Shown here piece by piece: positions 13,301 through 25,600 of a stretch of 64,000 nt of DNA; position 1 is the first letter of the stretch; every line of letters starts with the position of its first letter. Source of the DNA: Acanthococcus lagerstroemiae (Eukaryota; Arthropoda; Insecta; Hemiptera; Eriococcidae); the NCBI GenBank assembly GCA_031841125.1, contig CM063112.1, positions 62,549,722-62,613,721 on the forward strand, in the 5' to 3' direction. The position numbers were made by a program, and so were the translations under genes. The notes under the pieces were generated by a model, which did not search any database, had not been told where the DNA came from, and saw nothing but the letters and a program-made list of their open reading frames with translations.

Positions 13301-16300
13301 AACACGTACATAAGAACATTTGAGCCATATTTTTGGTCTTCCATATGTCTGCAGTTCCTATATCTTGGACCTGTCAAAAAGGAATCGTCTTCATTCTGTT
13401 TTTATAAGTCTATATATAATTAATATAGCCATACCTAAGACTTACCCTTCGGCTATATACCTACAATTTATACAGCATTCCCAAGTCTTTCTGGCAGTAT
13501 TTGTTGGTGCCTTTACCATCGAGTTGTCTCAGTATTACTGCCCACCAAAATCTTCCTGAGGGTAGGAAAACTATAACATTATGTAACCTTGTAATATTGC
13601 GAATCAATATTCGCGGTCATATTTCAGTGACATATCAGTCAAAAAGTATCTCCGGTGTTTCCATTTCTAAAAAACTCATGTAACTTTGTCAATCGATTTT
13701 TAATTACAGTGCTTGGGGCATACCTGGTATATTGCGGTAGACTTTCAACTATCTATTGTCAGCAGTATACTTGCATATCTGTTCAGTAAAAATAGAAAAA
13801 TGGGCATTATCGCGTTGACGTTACTATTCATAGGCGCAAATGCTGCTTCGTTTTTGAGAATTTCCCAGAATAATGTGGACGGCATCATGATAAATGCTGT
13901 AACGTGAGCTGCTTTCAAAATTATCTTTAATATAGAGCCTAGTTATGTACATGTGTGACAGGATGAACGTATGATGTGCACTTCGGTCATTTGATTATAC
14001 TGACAATAATTTTCGTTATTTGCATAAGCGCAGTGGTGGGGATGGGGGCTCATGGGGTTGACTATCAAAAAATGCTGAAAATTCTTTCGCTTTTTATGAT
14101 TTTTAGTCTTTCTGAAGAAGCTTTAGAAGGATGTGGAATCTAAGTCTCCAAGCCCCTATTTGCGCTTATGATTATTTCTTAATGTAATTCACCAGTATTA
14201 TGTTCAGTTTAAAAGCCAAACGATCTAAAAAATGTGCAAATTGGCAAATTCCAACTTGAGAAATTCCGGGAACTATTTTTTTAATCACGCGAGTTTTATG
14301 TGCAGAAATAAATAGTGCGTTACAAGGATTAAAAACGCACCGAAACCAGAAAATCTAGCCAGTTTTCTTATTTAGTTGCCAGTCGATAAATGAATTATTT
14401 CGAATACTACCTGTGTTAACTAGTAACAGGGCAAGAAAATTTGGTGGAAAAGAAGCAAAGTTTGACAAAAAAGTCGCAACACCTTAATTTTAATACATTT
14501 TCTCAGTAGAGCGTGCTGATGAACGTCCTAAAAGTCCCAAGGGATTCCATTCACTAAAGCTTCACTCCTGAGGAAATAATCGCCTCCTTAGTTTAAACAA
14601 AAAAAACAAAAACATTTTCTGTCAAGTAAAAAATGTTTCGAACAAAAGTATTACTCTAAAATGGATTTTATGTAAAAATGGTCTCCTACAATATTTTTTG
14701 ATACCTATCGCTGGAGTGCGTGATCCTCCTTTACAATCGACTGTAAAAGTTCTAAATGATCGATTCTTGCAACTTAAGCTCAGGAAATCATCTATCCTCC
14801 CCATAAAATGCTATTTGTTTCGCTATACTCCAGCTTCTAATCATTTTAAAACTAATCAGGAGATGAAGAATGTAGGATTGTAATAATTGTGAAGCCACTT
14901 TTATAGTTACGGAATTCAAAGTGCACAGAATAATCATCAGCCGTATACTTCTTAGCTTTTTGAATTATGAGCCCCTTCGCCACCATATGTTACTAGTCTT
15001 ACATTGTGAAAAAATTAATATTCGAATCAAGTTTGGTTAAGTGTCTCGGTGTTTATGTACGTGTTGTATTTTACGCAATTTGTGGAGTGGAACCTAAATT
15101 TTGCAGTTCAGGCCATTCTGATAAAAAATGAATTCGTTAACCTTCATTACCCGGAAACTTACGCCCAAATTGTAATAGTTGAATTTTGTAAATTTTGTGC
15201 CTCCCCCGAGCATGCATTTTAAATTTGAGATTGCGCTCCGAAAACAAAGTCAAAATCGAGTTGGACGAAGTTGCAACCCTTATGTTTTAGTACCTATATT
15301 GCATTTTACGCAATTTGTGAGCCTCGATGTGGGAGTTGAGATGGATTTAGAACCTCAATCTGAAAAATAATAATATACATAAATTTACTGAAATTTTCAA
15401 TTTAACTCTCTATTGCTCTGCCCGTGCTTCAATTTTGAAATTTTGTCCAAATTAATGTGGAAATCGAGGGCTAGTGACTTTCAAAATTTTAGTGTCGATA
15501 TACCCATACTGTATTTCACACGCTCCGGTGGTGCATAATTTTGAATATTCCGTCAAATCAGTAACGAAATTCAACTGAGTAATTCCGAAACTCTGTTAGT
15601 CCATATTCCGGTTTTTATTAATTATACTCATGATGTTTCAAAAAGTTACTCTTACAAAATCGATTTTGAAATCAGCAATAAGACACAAGTTCGCACTAGT
15701 GGTATGCAAGAGTTGGGCGTAAGGGGAGGAAATAAATTTCTAAGGATAGATCGGTATGGTCATAGAAAAATGGCTCAGGGGATCATCTACATCTCTCCGG
15801 GAATTTAGTTCGAAAAATCCGATGGAACTGGAAAATATCAAAAATTCTACATTTCCGCACATATAGGGCCGGTGATGTTAATGGGTAAAAAAGTGTAGTT
15901 GTATTTTGACGCCTCAATCCCCTTTTCCCTTCAAAAAGTTCTGCGAAATTGCAGCAGACCTTTTTTTAAGAAATATCTAGTTGAGAGTAATTTCTATGCG
16001 AAACATTTTTCGATATAATCTTTTTTTTTTTTTTTATGATAAAGAAATTCATTTTTTGTGGGAGAGAGTTGTTTTATCCTCTTAGGGACGAAAATGTAAT
16101 GGGAATCCTTTGGAATTCCAGGAAGTACATCCGTATGCCTCATTGTTTAATTATACCTACATTCAGCTTTGCGTCATTTTTTGTCGTTTTTTATAATTTT
16201 ATAATTTTTTAATTTATTTATTTACTGGACTAAATAAAATAGCATGATATTGAGCATTTGATATTGGCTAACATACGATTTTTTTCGATATCTAATAAGC

Positions 16301-19300
16301 ATTTAGTTTCCTTCCGTTGAATATTTTTAGTATTTTGTTAGAAGTGATGCGGTCTGGGGGTTACCAGGGGTTGATTTACAAAATGTTGACGTATGAGATC
16401 ATTGTTCTTAGCTTTGATTTTATTTTAGCTTGTACTCAGTTCCGTTTGAGGAAAAGGTAATTTTTCCTCTGTAATTTACATCCTTTCAAAAGACGAGACG
16501 TAAAAAATATTTTCCATTGAGCTCAATTTTCTCCAAAAACCATTTTCAGCTAATTTCTCCTATTTGGATTTCAACAAATGGTAAAAAATTGATTCATGAT
16601 AGATGGTTAATTTTTTAGTTTTCTGAGATCCTTCATTTTTTTGGCCCGTAGTTTTATTCTTTAGTTTAAAATTTATGCTTTCACTGTCTCTCTGTACCGC
16701 TCATACTCGTCATCAAACCTGCTAGCTCGGCATTAAACAAAAACAACAAAAAACAAAGGAAATCAGTAAGTATAGTGAATGGGGAAATAATTTATCTCGA
16801 AACGATTAGTTACCGTAGAAGGAGAAATGGAACGATAGAATGAGGAACACTCTATTTCTTTCTAAACATTTTTCGTCCTGTATTTTTTTGTAAAAAACGT
16901 TAGTCCTTCTTCTCGTCGTAATCTCCTGGATCTCTCCCTGATTCAGCTAGTGACAACTAATTAGTGATGTAAATCTTTGGGAAATTAATTGTCACGCGGG
17001 TTTAAGCTGAACCTTATAAAGTCGTAAGTGAGGTCAAACTATTTTTATGTTATTCTGCAACTTATTGCTCTTGTACCTTCCCAGCTTATGCTCCGTAATA
17101 TGCACATAGAATTATACACGGTATTTATGTAAGTTTTGGCTAGTTTGCGGCAACATATAATTCTTATCACACGAACAAGTTTCTACATTGTTTTAGTCTC
17201 AAGGAGAATAACCACATGGTTAAGCATACGACGAAAGTGTATATGATGCCGTACTACCGTGCAACTTCGTATTTTGTGGGCTTTGCTACCGCATTGGTGA
17301 CGAGTGCGCTGGTAAAAAAAGGATATAAATTCTCATCGGTAAGAATAGCTAGTTTGATAAAATTAAGTTCTTGGGTTCAGTCAAAAACAAGTTCTATTAG
17401 GGTTAAAGCACTGATTGTCAGCCTTATGACAGCTCTAGTGGCAGTACTGCTAATGGCTTTTTATCACTACAACTACTAATACAAATTATGGGGGATGAGA
17501 GGAATGTGATCAGTGCAACTGTTGTGTTCGCTCACAGAGTCCGCTACTGCCATTTACATAGCAGACTTGAAGCCAATAAATGGGATCAACCCTTGATCAC
17601 CGACCGAATCCAGAATATGGTCAACTACATATTAGCAAAATCGTAACCGCAGAGGATGGTTATGAAATTACTTACGCTGGCATTATTCTAGCCAAGTTTC
17701 TGTAGCAGTATCTTGTGAGAATCACTGCAGTATTGCCACTTTTAGTTAAATTACACCTGCGACATCCTCAGTATTTTGATGGTCGTGGTCGTGATTTTTT
17801 TTTGGAATGGACTATGAAAATTGTTTAGTAAAAGTAGAGCACTCTCGCAGTGAGAGGATTTTTATACGTGTGAATTATTTTGATTTGATTTTCTTTAGAT
17901 GGAGAAAGCATTTTGGCTTATATCTTCATTCGTGATCGGGTTTGGAGCTCAGTTGTATTCATTCGTATTTTACAAGGTTGACAGACCTTACGAGGCCACT
18001 GAAAATGCGGTTTTCGGCATCTTGAATCCAACATTATTCGTGATTCCATTAGCTTGCCTTATTTGTATATCATTAGTCTCTGGGATAGGTAAGCCGTTAC
18101 GTGAAGTATGTTGCAGCGTTAATGGTAAATATGAACTGTATTATGTGAGTACTTACGTACCCAAACGACGTGCTTTGAAGAAATTGTGTGCGAGCTTGCG
18201 AGGCTCGTCTTCTTGAGGGTTAGAATTTATTTCTACTTTATACATCAAGGGCAGATTAAAGTGATCGCAAAATTCATACATCGGTAGATAAGTAGGTACA
18301 TGATTCGGAGAGACGTCGTCTGTTTTGAGATTTTTAATATTTTCTGCTAAGCTGTCTACATATATCGTATGCCTCGCATATTTTTCATAGCTGAATGTAT
18401 GCAATTTTACCGACTTTTTTTTGTTTAATTTCTTTTAATTTTTTAGGTGTAAAGACCAGATTTGGCAAATCTAAACTGTTGGCACTACTTGGACGTTTGA
18501 CATATTGTACTTATCTTGTTTGTATTCTGATCCAATATTACCACATATTTTCATCCAAGAAACCCCTCGTTGCATTGCTCAGAACCGAAGGGGTAATATA
18601 TGTATACTCGTATTCTAATTTTGTAAATTTTCAATCAAAAATTGCAACCTTACAAATTGCATTCGGTTCAGAGACGTTTTAGCTGGAGCCAGGCCCGGAT
18701 TAATGCACGGGAACGAGGGCCCGTGCCCAGAGCGGAACTTTTGTGAGGGGTGGAAAAGTGTTTGAGTATAATGTACAAAAATTCATGCCCAACTCGCAAC
18801 TCCCAAACTCTCAAGTTCAAAACCAATACAAGCGAAACTTTAAAAAAAAAGATCGAAATGGAAGCTTTTTACAATTTGAAATTTACTGAAGAAGATGTTG
18901 ATGCTTATTTTAATTTTTTATATAACCTACCAGTTGCTGCAAAAGAGGAACATGATGAAATTGAGATCACGGCAGAAATAAGGGGAAAAGGCCAAAATAT
19001 TTGCTCAGGAATATCCGGAGGATTTGAATTTCGAACCGGCAGAAGAATTTATACAATTTCGAGAACTCGTCATGGAAATTAATTCAGCTGAATCTGTTCT
19101 CACAACACCGCAGCATCTCATGACTTTTTTACGTCCCAAAAAAATAATTGCAACATACACTGATTTAGAAAATTGTCTGACGTATACCTAACTATTTTGT
19201 CTGCCAATACTATAGGGGAAAGATCATTTTCTCGATTAAATTTGAAAAAGACTTGTCTTCGAAATTCCATCAACCAAGAAAACTTGAACTCCGAAGCCAT

Positions 19301-20008
19301 AATATGTCTCAATAATGACTTGCCTCACAAGATTGACCAGAATAAAATAATCGACGAGTTTTGCAACCGTAAGAGCCCGGAAAATGTGTACATGAAATCT
19401 TGAAATTTGTTAATAATTCACTTTTTTAATTATTTACCATACACTCTTTGGGGCTTCTAGATCACCTTTCAAAAAAAGGTATCTTCGTAATACTTTAAAA
19501 TGTATTATTTTCATCCTATGTGGAACCAGCTGAGTGGTACAACCTTTAAAATATCATTATTTTCGACATGTGCACACGCCCTTTGCGAAAACACAAAACC
19601 ATCCCACGTTATTGCCGTAAATAAAACAATATTTAAAATTAATGTTCATCGAGCTTGTTTGTAGTTCTTAATGCCCCTTGATAATTTATGTTTATGTTGA
19701 ATTTCAGTATTGGAGGAGCATAACAGATACCATATACTCATTCATTCTTGCATTTTTCTTATTTCTAATTTCGGAGGGGCCTGCTAATAATATCTTGGCT
19801 TTATTACGCCAGCGTATTGTCAGGTGAGTAAATAAAATAGATTTATTTTTAGGCGTATACGTAAATATTACACTTTAAGAAATGAAACTTAATGGACTCT
19901 GTCGACTACTTGTGAACCGCAAGTTTATCTTTCATTTTCAGAAGACTTGAACGAACTCAGAAAGGGGCCTCTGAATGTGTTAGGAGGGAAGTCGGTGGTG
20001 CGAGCTGA
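7375..20008 (+). CDS. Gene A: NRF-6-type membrane acyltransferase, 859 aa, 13 exons
   Basis: Exons: 7375-8020, 8234-8472, 8683-8897, 9391-9485, 9745-9947, 10030-10184, 13052-13223, 13710-13903, 17197-17338, 17899-18088, 18447-18592, 19708-19823, 19942-20008. All introns are GT-AG and the joined frame is open for 860 codons. The ATG at 7375 was chosen because a hydrophobic signal peptide (MPPKVFIIILYACMF) follows. Residues about 20-170 are an Asn/Ser-rich stretch with many N-glycosylation sequons. The NRF domain spans about 172-366 (CKQDYESY, then RMMES-EWPEVG-LSGS, ECL, GKYC, and CVPSSC). A membrane segment lies in exon 4 and the acyltransferase-3 domain in exons 5-12. That domain has VGH (about His448), NGFLMISGFLSAY, RLIPAYS, NDGPLW, NWWTNLL and WYIAVD. 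The family acylates lipids or small molecules in the membrane; the substrate here is unknown. It is the most diverged of the three complete paralogues. Splice sites are inferred by alignment to genes B and C. Confidence 0.88.
10610..11491 (-). mobile_element. Pogo-like DNA transposon remnant in gene A intron 6
   Basis: The element is flanked by TA on both sides (10608-10609 and 11492-11493). Its ends are imperfect inverted repeats, GGGTAACGTGCCCAAC on the left and the complement of GTCGGGCACCC on the right. On the minus strand, about 11050 down to 10905, the sequence reads as a helix-turn-helix of the psq/CENP-B type (KTWSKTTMVEAVKAVRK, then RAVAQFKVPRSTLKDYV). This is the usual N-terminal DNA-binding domain of pogo/Tigger/jerky-like transposases. 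The catalytic DDE part is missing, so it is an internally deleted copy. Confidence 0.6.
12410..12915 (+). pseudogene. Non-LTR retrotransposon (LINE) reverse transcriptase 3' fragment
   Basis: The plus strand encodes the typical tail of a LINE ORF2: RRMLGFIIRNTENF, a stop codon where the family usually has R/S-H, LEFASIVWNPAMADAIKAIE, KVQKRFLRYLYY and ELLRGYQIKSLRGRR. A frameshift near 12720 then leads to FMIYMHNIIHG and a C-terminal segment ending near 12915. The fragment is 5'-truncated, interrupted by a stop and a frameshift, and buried in gene A intron 6. It is of Jockey/CR1-like appearance, but the clade cannot be settled by eye. Confidence 0.7.
13904..17196. other. Gene A intron 8 (3.3 kb)
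   Basis: This intron lies between the WYIAVD-encoding exon and the TLKENNH-encoding exon. Apart from the small MITE at 14023-14170, I see only AT-rich, unassigned sequence with homopolymer T runs (for example near 16021-16035). No coding region or structural RNA is supported. Confidence 0.5.
14023..14170. mobile_element. Small MITE, family 1 copy a
   Basis: A 148-bp element. It begins CATAAGCGCAGTGG and ends with the inverted TATTTGCGCTTATG. The flanks GTTATTTG and ATTATTTC share six of eight bases, consistent with a decayed 8-bp hAT-type duplication. A second, inverted copy of the whole element lies at 25135-25300 in gene B, which supports the boundaries. Confidence 0.55.
18690..19405 (+). 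pseudogene. hAT/ZMYM-type transposase fragment in gene A intron 11
   Basis: Broken plus-strand reading frames resemble the C-terminal part of hAT-like (ZMYM/DUF4371-associated) transposases. One segment reads KAKIFAQEYPEDLNFEPAEE near 18990-19050. After a frameshift comes LSANTIGERSFSRLNLKKTC, then LRNSINQENLNSEAI (about 19195-19310), the classic ERSFS dimerisation motif. The upstream sequence CCAGGCCCGGATTAATGCACG near 18690 looks like a hAT terminus, but no matching right end was found. It is a dead, truncated copy. Confidence 0.65.
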
Positions 20009-20479
20009 TGATGAGTAGGTAATTTTCATACTCAGCAAAAACTAGTTTTTAAGCATTATGTCAGCCAAAACTCGCTGTTACGAATACGAAATAATATTAA
20101 AGTACAAAATCTAAAATATCTTACTTCGTTTTCTTTTTATACCAAACTGTTTCAAGAAGAAAGTACACGAAATATAATTCCAAACATGAAACGTTGAGAT
20201 ATTTATCAATACGTTATAGGTTGTTTCACCAAAAGTTCTAACTTTGAAGAGTGATATTGAATTTTGATTCCCGGGTTATCTTCGCCTCGGGTAACGATAC
20301 CTAAATTTTGAAATTAGTCTTATGAAAATTCTATTAATACTCGTAATCGCATAAAAATTCTCCAGAAGCCAATTGGAGCACTCCATTCGAGGGAAGTCAT
20401 CAGGTTAGCCAATCACAGCGCTTCATTTACGTGTAGCCTTCTCACTATCCGAGCTATACACCGGCGTTGAGACACCCGT

Positions 20480-20690
20480 GCTATACCCTTTATGTATGCC
20501 TTTTGTAACCCGCCGTATAGCCCCTCTGTACGTCTCTAAGTATCCCCTTTGTAAACTTGTCATATGTATTGCCCCTCAGTATACCCTTTATGTATGCTCT
20601 TTGTACACTCGCCGTATAGCCCCTCTGTTTCCTCTTGCATCGATCCCCTTCGTAGATCCGTCGTATAGCCCTTCCATATCTCCTTCATGA
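20480..20690. repeat. Short minisatellite, about 97-bp period
   Basis: CCCTTTATGTATGCCTTTTG followed by (C/A)CCGCCGTATAGCCCCTCTGT occurs at about 20487 and again, slightly changed, at about 20584. Partial units (CGTCGTATAGCCCTTCC) continue to about 20670. It lies about 0.5 kb downstream of the gene A stop codon. Confidence 0.6.
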
Positions 20691-21262
20691 ATCCCCTCCG
20701 TAAACTGCACTCGTGATTCCCTCAATTCTTTATGCTGAACACTCGTTTCTAGTGGACATTTTGTGAACGTTTCCAAACCTTGGCTAAGATGAAGCATATG
20801 ACAGGGAAGCTCAAAATCCACCGCTGCAAAACGCTAGAGGTAACATCGCGTCGATGAGTCAGTCGGCCTGCACTCTTCATAATTCGCATGAGTGTTAGTT
20901 CGATTCGCGTTTGAACGCTAAAGAGTCGCTCTCTATCGGCCTAATGAAATGCGGCACGCTGATTGGTATATTGGGACGAAAAGATGATCAGGGACAAAAA
21001 TGTTCTGCAAAAAAAGTCAAGTTGGGCTCATTTGAAAGGAAATGATAAGAGCTGAAATTTTAGTTCTCTTCAATACTGAAAATGCTCGAGCTCAATTTCA
21101 CATGTACATGTGTTTTTGTGGTAAAAATACCCTGATCATCTTTTCGTCCACTATACTAGCGCACCCACAGAAGTGCCCAAACGCCAATAGTCATGTCGCT
21201 TCATATCTATTGTCTGTCTTCAATCCGGTTTCTAAAACAAGCTGATCCATCTATAGTATAGG

Positions 21263-21465
21263 CAGGGCTGTGCAGAGGAAATCCGGGTACGGGGGGGGAT
21301 GTAAAAAGTAGGTAAGAGCAAAAAAAAAACAATGTTATTAGGGTCCTTTTTGTAAAATCAGATTTTTTTTAGCATTGGCGGGCCCTCGGCAGGTCCTCAA
21401 AACCCTTAGCAGGCCCCTAAAAAAACTCGGGCCCGAAGGGAAACCCCTCCCCCTGCACAGACCTG
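21263..21465. mobile_element. Non-autonomous hAT-type MITE, 203 bp
   Basis: The terminal inverted repeats are CAGGGCTGTGCAGAGG on the left and the complement of CCCCCTGCACAGACCTG on the right. They are bracketed by an exact 8-bp target-site duplication AGTATAGG (21255-21262 and 21466-21473). The interior is G- and C-run rich and non-coding. The 8-bp duplication and CAGGG ends indicate mobilisation by a hAT transposase. Confidence 0.8.
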
Positions 21466-22650
21466 AGTATAGGGATTTAAAATTACAGCGTTCAACGCTT
21501 CTCGCTTATTAGAGTGACGAGTTCGGCGTTTGTATACCGCCTATGTTGTAGGTTACTCCAGTTACTCCATATTTACATGCTCGTATGATCTTGAACGCCA
21601 ATTATCTTGGTTGGTACGGGATTCACGAAAAAAACGTAGATATCATTTTTGTAGAAAATTTCACGCTCTTTAATTTTGGTAAGAGATAATTTTATCAATA
21701 ACTCTATTTTATGCTAGATATAAGCCAAAAACTGTTTCCGGGGGCACTTTTTGGACTCTGGTGGGTGATGCTCACACCGGGGGAGGGGGGAAATTACGAG
21801 GCTTTTCCAAAGAGGGTACTAAACAATCGTACCAAGTTACAGCTGTATTGCAATTAATTCCATCAAAAATGCTAATTCCCCCCTGGACTAACACTGATCA
21901 ACAGGTCTTAGTATACAATGTTCTTTCATGTAGGAAAGTGAAAACCGTAAAAGGTGTGACTTCCAGGGCCAAACCTGACAGCAACAAATTTTTCGAGAAT
22001 CTGCTCGATTAAAAGAAGTTAATGGACTCAAAATATTTATTATCGTTTGGTTTTGACCTATTTTGACGGCATTGCGTGGGTTGTATCTTGAAAACACTCT
22101 CATAATCGGGTTCAGTGATATTAGAAACCTACGATGTGTATTTTTACATAGAACAATATTCCGAAGGAAGTCCAATTTTGTTGAAATTTATGATTAGACG
22201 GTTTCAAAGCTAAACGATTCATACAAAGGTTAGGTACAGGTTGCGTTTTGGTGCCTGTTTTTGTACAGAACCCGAATCCGTAAAAAAATTCGATTTTCAT
22301 AAAATCGGTCGGGGCTTCTGCAATAAACAAGTTTGATAGATCTAATACGTACTCGATCTACCCACGTGAATTATAAGAGAACAGGATTCACGCATTAGCT
22401 AACAGCACCTACATTAAGTGGAAACATATTTTACAAGATCTTGAGTATGATTCTCTTGATCCATAAGCTTTGTTTCTATTACATGAAATGCACCGCAATA
22501 AATTGGCAGCAAATGATGCAGGTACTTTACGTGTATGTCAACCTCCAAACAACTATCGCCAATTTAGGAGTATTTTCCGAAAACCTTAAATTAAAGAAAA
22601 GTATGTGCTAACTTCACCAAGTAAGCTTACACTTACTAGGTACTTTTATC

Positions 22651-25600
22651 ATGTACCGAAAGGCATTGGTTTTCTCCGTGTTCGCGAGTGCCCTGTGGGC
22701 CTCCCTCTGGGCTCAAAACTCGTCGAAAAGTGCAAATCTAACGCTGACTATATCCAACACGAGTTCACTTTTACCTGCACAACCGGCATTGGACATAGAC
22801 CGCGAGAAGAATCCGTCAGTAAACGGTGAACTGGTGAACGGGCATAACTCGAGTCAACTGATTACTGAAGAGACAAATTTACTTGGTAATTCATCAGGAT
22901 CAAATGCTCTCTCGGAGAACTCGACAACTCCAAAACTCTATAAATCAGACCCATCTGGAAAGGGTACTCCTGGAGCTGAACACGAGTCAAACTTACTCCG
23001 TATGGCATGGCTGTCAGAGATTTTCGGTGAAGCAAAGAAGAAGTTCGATATGCTATCCAGAGTCAGCGAAGAATGTAAACGGGATTATGAGACATACAAA
23101 CAACATGTTCGAAATCAAACTGTCTGGGCTGTTCGAAGTTAGTACGCTTTATTGACAGTTTTTGTTCAATGAGTTTTCCTGTCTGTAAAGACAGTTAGTT
23201 GTTAGTAGCGGATTCAAGGGAGAATATAGGAACTACGCATATTTCGTGTTCAAGTTTACTGTAGAATGAAATTCGAAATTATCAAAATTTAGAAGGAACT
23301 GTCAGTTTTGACCGATTCTGTGTTCTAATTTGGCACAGAAAACTGACATGTTTTCGCTCACTTTTCTCGCAGTTATCTAAGAAATGAGATCTTCCAACTT
23401 TTGGACCCCCGGCCCCCTTCATTTTTCAGATCTGTCATTAAGCGGACGCGTAGAATAAACTGGACCTTCCCAGATCTGTCACTGCATAAATACTCTGGTA
23501 CATTTGCTCGTTTTTAATGAAACAGTGATGGAATCATCCGAGTGGCCAGAAGTGGGATTGCTCTCCGGTTCTACGTTCCAATTTGGTGGCTACGCTGAGT
23601 GTTTGAAATCAGAAGCTCCCAAATTTAGAGGTAAATACTGCTCCGTCAGCACAACCCTGTGGCTTAATAATGGAAAAAGTATTTCTAAATCAGTCGGCAG
23701 GCATGAACCCAAGTGGACTCATTGGCCAGATGAAAATTTTTCAGCGTGGGATGTTATTAAAGAAGTAAGTGCTGCTATATGTGCATATCCGCTTTTATTC
23801 GCCTTACAAATTTTGTCTAGCGCTTGACATTATAACTAATTATAAGTTTATAATTAGTTTTATCTATACAAGTATATATATATTTTTTTTTCAGTATGAA
23901 TCGAATCCGGCTCGGGTCTCCAGGCTATGGTTCATGTGGGCAGTTTGCATACCAGCATCGTGCAATGCTGCTGACTTGAAAATGTCCGTTTCAAGAGCCT
24001 TAATACCCGTTTTAAATGCGAACAGGCTATTCGGCATGGTTTATTCGTCCAATAGTTACTGCCAAGTCCATGAGGTCCTCCAGTATCCCAAAAGTTTTTA
24101 CATAGGAAGGTTAGTTTAGAGTTGAATGACCCTCTCCTTCTGATAGCACAAAGGCATCCCTCATTGTGACAATTCATTGTACATAACAGTGAATAACTAA
24201 GTAAGAGTAACAGTTCTGTACACCTCGTATTTTCAGGTCAGTTCTGATCTTCTTGATTGTACTCGTTACACTAGGAACGTTGTGCGACGGTTTTCATCGG
24301 AATTCCGAATGCGGCAGTGAAAATGGAGGTACCTAATTCATAAAATATCATTAATGAGCACGTCTTGTCTCACAAAATGGAAGCGTGTTCTCGTCCTCTA
24401 AAAAATGTATTCCTCATTCTTCCCATTTTCATCGGTGCCCCCCTCCCCCCTCCTATCTCAAGAATACTCATGTCATTGCGAACTACATCACGTTTTTTTT
24501 TCTGTTCTAGACTACGCTCAGACACGATGGTCTCTCGAGTTACTGAGATGTTTTTCCGTCAAAAAGAATTGCGAAGCACTTATTCAAAATTCAGAGCATA
24601 CATTTCCTATATTGTATATTCTCAAATTAGTCCTTCTATATTTTGTTATCGCGGGACACGCATTTTTGTTTATCGGGTTCTTCCCCAAGTTTAACACCGA
24701 GCAGTTGGAAATGGTAAGCGTTTGAGTTGTAAAGTTTATGGTATTAGGACTACTTAGATTTGGTGAGCTTTTCATACTTCCGAAGATGATTAGATGCTTC
24801 AGTACATCTCAACCGTTTCTTCAATTTAGATATATAATCCACGATTCTTCGAGTTACTCGGTACTGTAAGTATCAATGGATTTTTCATGATCAGTGGTTT
24901 TCTGTCTGCTTATTTTGGAATGGCCAAATCCAAGGACACTGGTTTCTTTCACATATTACTTACCCTTGTTTGCCGATGGTTGAGGTGAGCTTCAAGTAAT
25001 GAGTTGTACCGGTTTTTGGAAGAGGCCATCAGGGCGTTGGCAGCGGGCCAGCATTCATGCAAATCCAATAATTTTGACCCAAGTATTAGTTGACTAGTTC
25101 TTACATAGTTCGGGAGTTTATAAGTTATGCACTTCGTAAGCTCAAATTGAGGGACTTAGAGCTTAGCCTTCTCCTCTAAATTCACCGAAAGTCCTCTCAA
25201 GACTGAAAAATTATCCAAGCTGAAGAATTTCCAGCATTATTTTAATATTTGTCACCCCCATGAACCCCGCCCCCACTCCAGGTCAGCTATTTGCGCTTAT
25301 ATGTACTTCCCAATTGTTCAACTTGAAAAACAAATATTTTGGCTTGAATATTTCGATGTCGTTCAAAACAGTACTCACGAACCCTAGCAAAAACATTAAC
25401 ATTCTCAGAGAAACACGAGGGCGATTTTTCTTCTGGCCTCTCTACTAAGATACTAAGAATGTCCATATTATATTAATTATTAAAGCTTTATTAGGCTAGT
25501 ACCTGCGTATGGTCTGGTTTTATTTATATACACGTCAATTTTACCGTATTTGGGCGATGGACCGTTGTGGAAACACCACGCAGAACAGGACATGATAACA

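Larger units (their letters stand above)
20009..22650. other. Intergenic region between genes A and B
   Basis: It holds a short minisatellite (20480-20690) and a 203-bp MITE (21263-21465). The remainder is unassigned AT-rich DNA. No reading frame between 21500 and 22620 resembles a known protein, and the minus-strand frames at 21888-22330 have no recognisable domain. The last few hundred bases must contain the gene B promoter, but no clear TATA box was seen. Confidence 0.5.
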
